A stretch of DNA of 33,395 bases. Source: Mycoplana rhizolycopersici. GTDB lineage: Bacteria; Pseudomonadota; Alphaproteobacteria; Rhizobiales; Rhizobiaceae. Shown here one piece after another: positions 32,714 through 33,395 of this stretch. Made by a program: the position numbers and the translations under genes. The stretch is from NCBI RefSeq assembly GCF_013378445.1, contig NZ_JABXYK010000030.1:1-33395 (forward strand), given 5' to 3'. A model generated the notes under the pieces. It was not told the origin of the DNA. It made no database searches and saw only the letters and a list, made by a program, of their open reading frames with translations. The stretch's first letter is position 1. Every line of letters starts with the position of its first letter.

Positions 32714-33199
32714 TCAAAAAGTGGGCGAGCCCCGGTGTGCCAGCAGATGCGGTGCAAGCGCGTCGGCGGTACGGATCGCATCGGCAACGATGCGGGCATT
32801 GAGCGAGCGCGGCACCGAATGGATGACGCTCGCCGGGTTCATCGCGGTTTCCCCGACACGCAGGAGATCGGCGTCGGAGACCTGTCCGAGGCCCAGATCG
32901 GCCAGCCGCACCGGCAGGCCGATCTGGGCGCAGAACAGGATGGTCTGCGTTATTTCTTCCGGGGCACGGTTTTCCAGAACCTGAAGGCCGATGATGCCGA
33001 AGGCCACCTTTTCACCATGGAAGAAATGATGGGTCGGCTCCAGGACGGTCAAGGCGTCATGAATGCCGTGCGCGGCCGAGACACCGCAATTCTCGAATCC
33101 GAGGCCGGAGAGCGGCGTGTTGGCCTCGATGATGTTCTCCACCGCTTCCATCAGGCATCCGGCTTCCGCCGCGTGATAGGCCGCCCGGACCTGCGACGA
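32714..33199 (-). pseudogene. gldA: Glycerol dehydrogenase (GldA-type), 3' fragment
   Basis: The open frame runs from 33199 to the stop at 32714, 161 codons, and lacks the NAD-binding N-terminal half. It reads EAVENIIEANTPLSGLGFE then AAHGIHDALT and HHFFHGEKVAFG, the metal-binding helices of iron/zinc-type glycerol dehydrogenases (two zinc histidines kept). The C-terminal QIGLPVRLADLGL block is also standard. An in-frame stop and insertion-sequence DNA replace the 5' part. No ribosome site gives a full protein. The 272 nt between this remnant and the GntR gene hold nothing recognisable. Confidence 0.75.
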
Positions 33200-33216
33200 T
33201 TAGAGCCTCGGCGGTT

Positions 33217-33315
33217 TTGAACCGCTCCAGGTTTCTGGACCGCCGGAGGCTAGAGTTTTCCGGCTTCTTGAACCGCCCCGAGTTTCTGGACCAGCGGATG
33301 GTAGAGTTTTCCGGC
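33217..33315. repeat. Two tandem 48-bp units at an insertion-sequence end
   Basis: Units at 33217-33264 and 33268-33315 start TTGAACCGC and end GAGTTTTCCGGC, with 41 of 48 positions identical by hand count and a 51-bp offset. TGAACCGC begins like the terminal repeats of rhizobial IS3-type elements. Two copies in a row suggest one element's end lying against another's, or a duplicated end. Confidence 0.6.
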
Positions 33316-33320
33316 CTAAC

Positions 33321-33395
33321 TCAGGGAAGCGGGCTGGCGGCGCTTCCCGGATTCATCAGCGAGATCGGTACCTTGTTGCCGATCGCACCATGGGG
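33321..33395 (-). mobile_element. DDE (IS3-like) transposase C-terminus, continues beyond window
   Basis: The leftward frame entering from the window edge reads PHGAIGNKVPISLMNPGSAA then SPLP and stops at 33321. The RPHSAIGxxxPxxL pattern is the tail of integrase-core (IS3/IS481-like) transposases. Only 24 residues are visible, so family and intactness cannot be judged. Confidence 0.6.

Noticed and set aside
33217-33315. CRISPR array
   Set aside because: Only two imperfect units, almost without a spacer between them, next to a transposase tail.

Overview
The window looks like a rhizobial (Rhizobiales, Alphaproteobacteria) accessory replicon or genomic island. The DNA is GC-rich with strongly GC-biased third codon positions. 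Other rhizobial signs are a TGA-N9-TCA iron-responsive operator, a pRiA4b ORF-3-like remnant, AztABCD zinc genes, a cobalamin riboswitch, and several decayed insertion sequences at segment borders. No rRNA, tRNA or CRISPR was seen. Species and replicon cannot be fixed from the sequence alone. LAYOUT. (1) 1-2800 is a graveyard: a frameshifted sugar-binding-protein remnant, a possible LysR tail, one intact extradiol dioxygenase (971-1936), a deleted IS256-type transposase, and a pRiA4b ORF-3-like gene broken by that element. (2) 2810-6672 is an iron-type module: a divergent SAM methyltransferase, then a FecBCD-type binding protein, permease and ATPase, with an IRO box over the shared promoter. 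(3) 6935-15309 is a zinc island. zigA, zur, aztD and a CobW GTPase run leftward; aztA, aztB, aztC, another CobW GTPase and a small two-Cys protein run rightward. Between the two arms is a 14-bp inverted pair of Zur-like sites. (4) 15374-20491 is headed by a cobalamin riboswitch and a 27-codon leader ORF, then binding protein, permease, ATPase, a paralogue of the region 2 methyltransferase, and a second binding protein. (5) 20492-21060 is a spacer without an intact gene. (6) 21061-32441 is a nitrogen-compound catabolic cluster. A leftward operon encodes a PotABCD-like ABC importer, polysaccharide-deacetylase-family protein, amidase, two racemase-fold proteins and a dihydropyrimidinase/hydantoinase. 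A divergent amidohydrolase follows, then a GntR/FCD regulator. (7) 32714-33395 is a 5'-truncated gldA next to the end of a DDE-transposase element that leaves the window. HOW THE GENES WORK TOGETHER. Three transition-metal systems sit side by side: iron (RirA-type operator), zinc (Zur sites, high-affinity Azt importer, periplasmic chaperone, COG0523 GTPases) and cobalt/corrinoid (B12 riboswitch). The iron-type and B12-type importers each carry a related methyltransferase, which suggests a shared, undescribed step acting on the imported chelate or on its acceptor. The catabolic cluster plausibly imports a cyclic ureide or related amide, opens the ring (hydantoinase) and hydrolyses the product (amidase). 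The two racemase-like proteins lack the cysteines that define working hydantoin racemases, so the true substrate is open.
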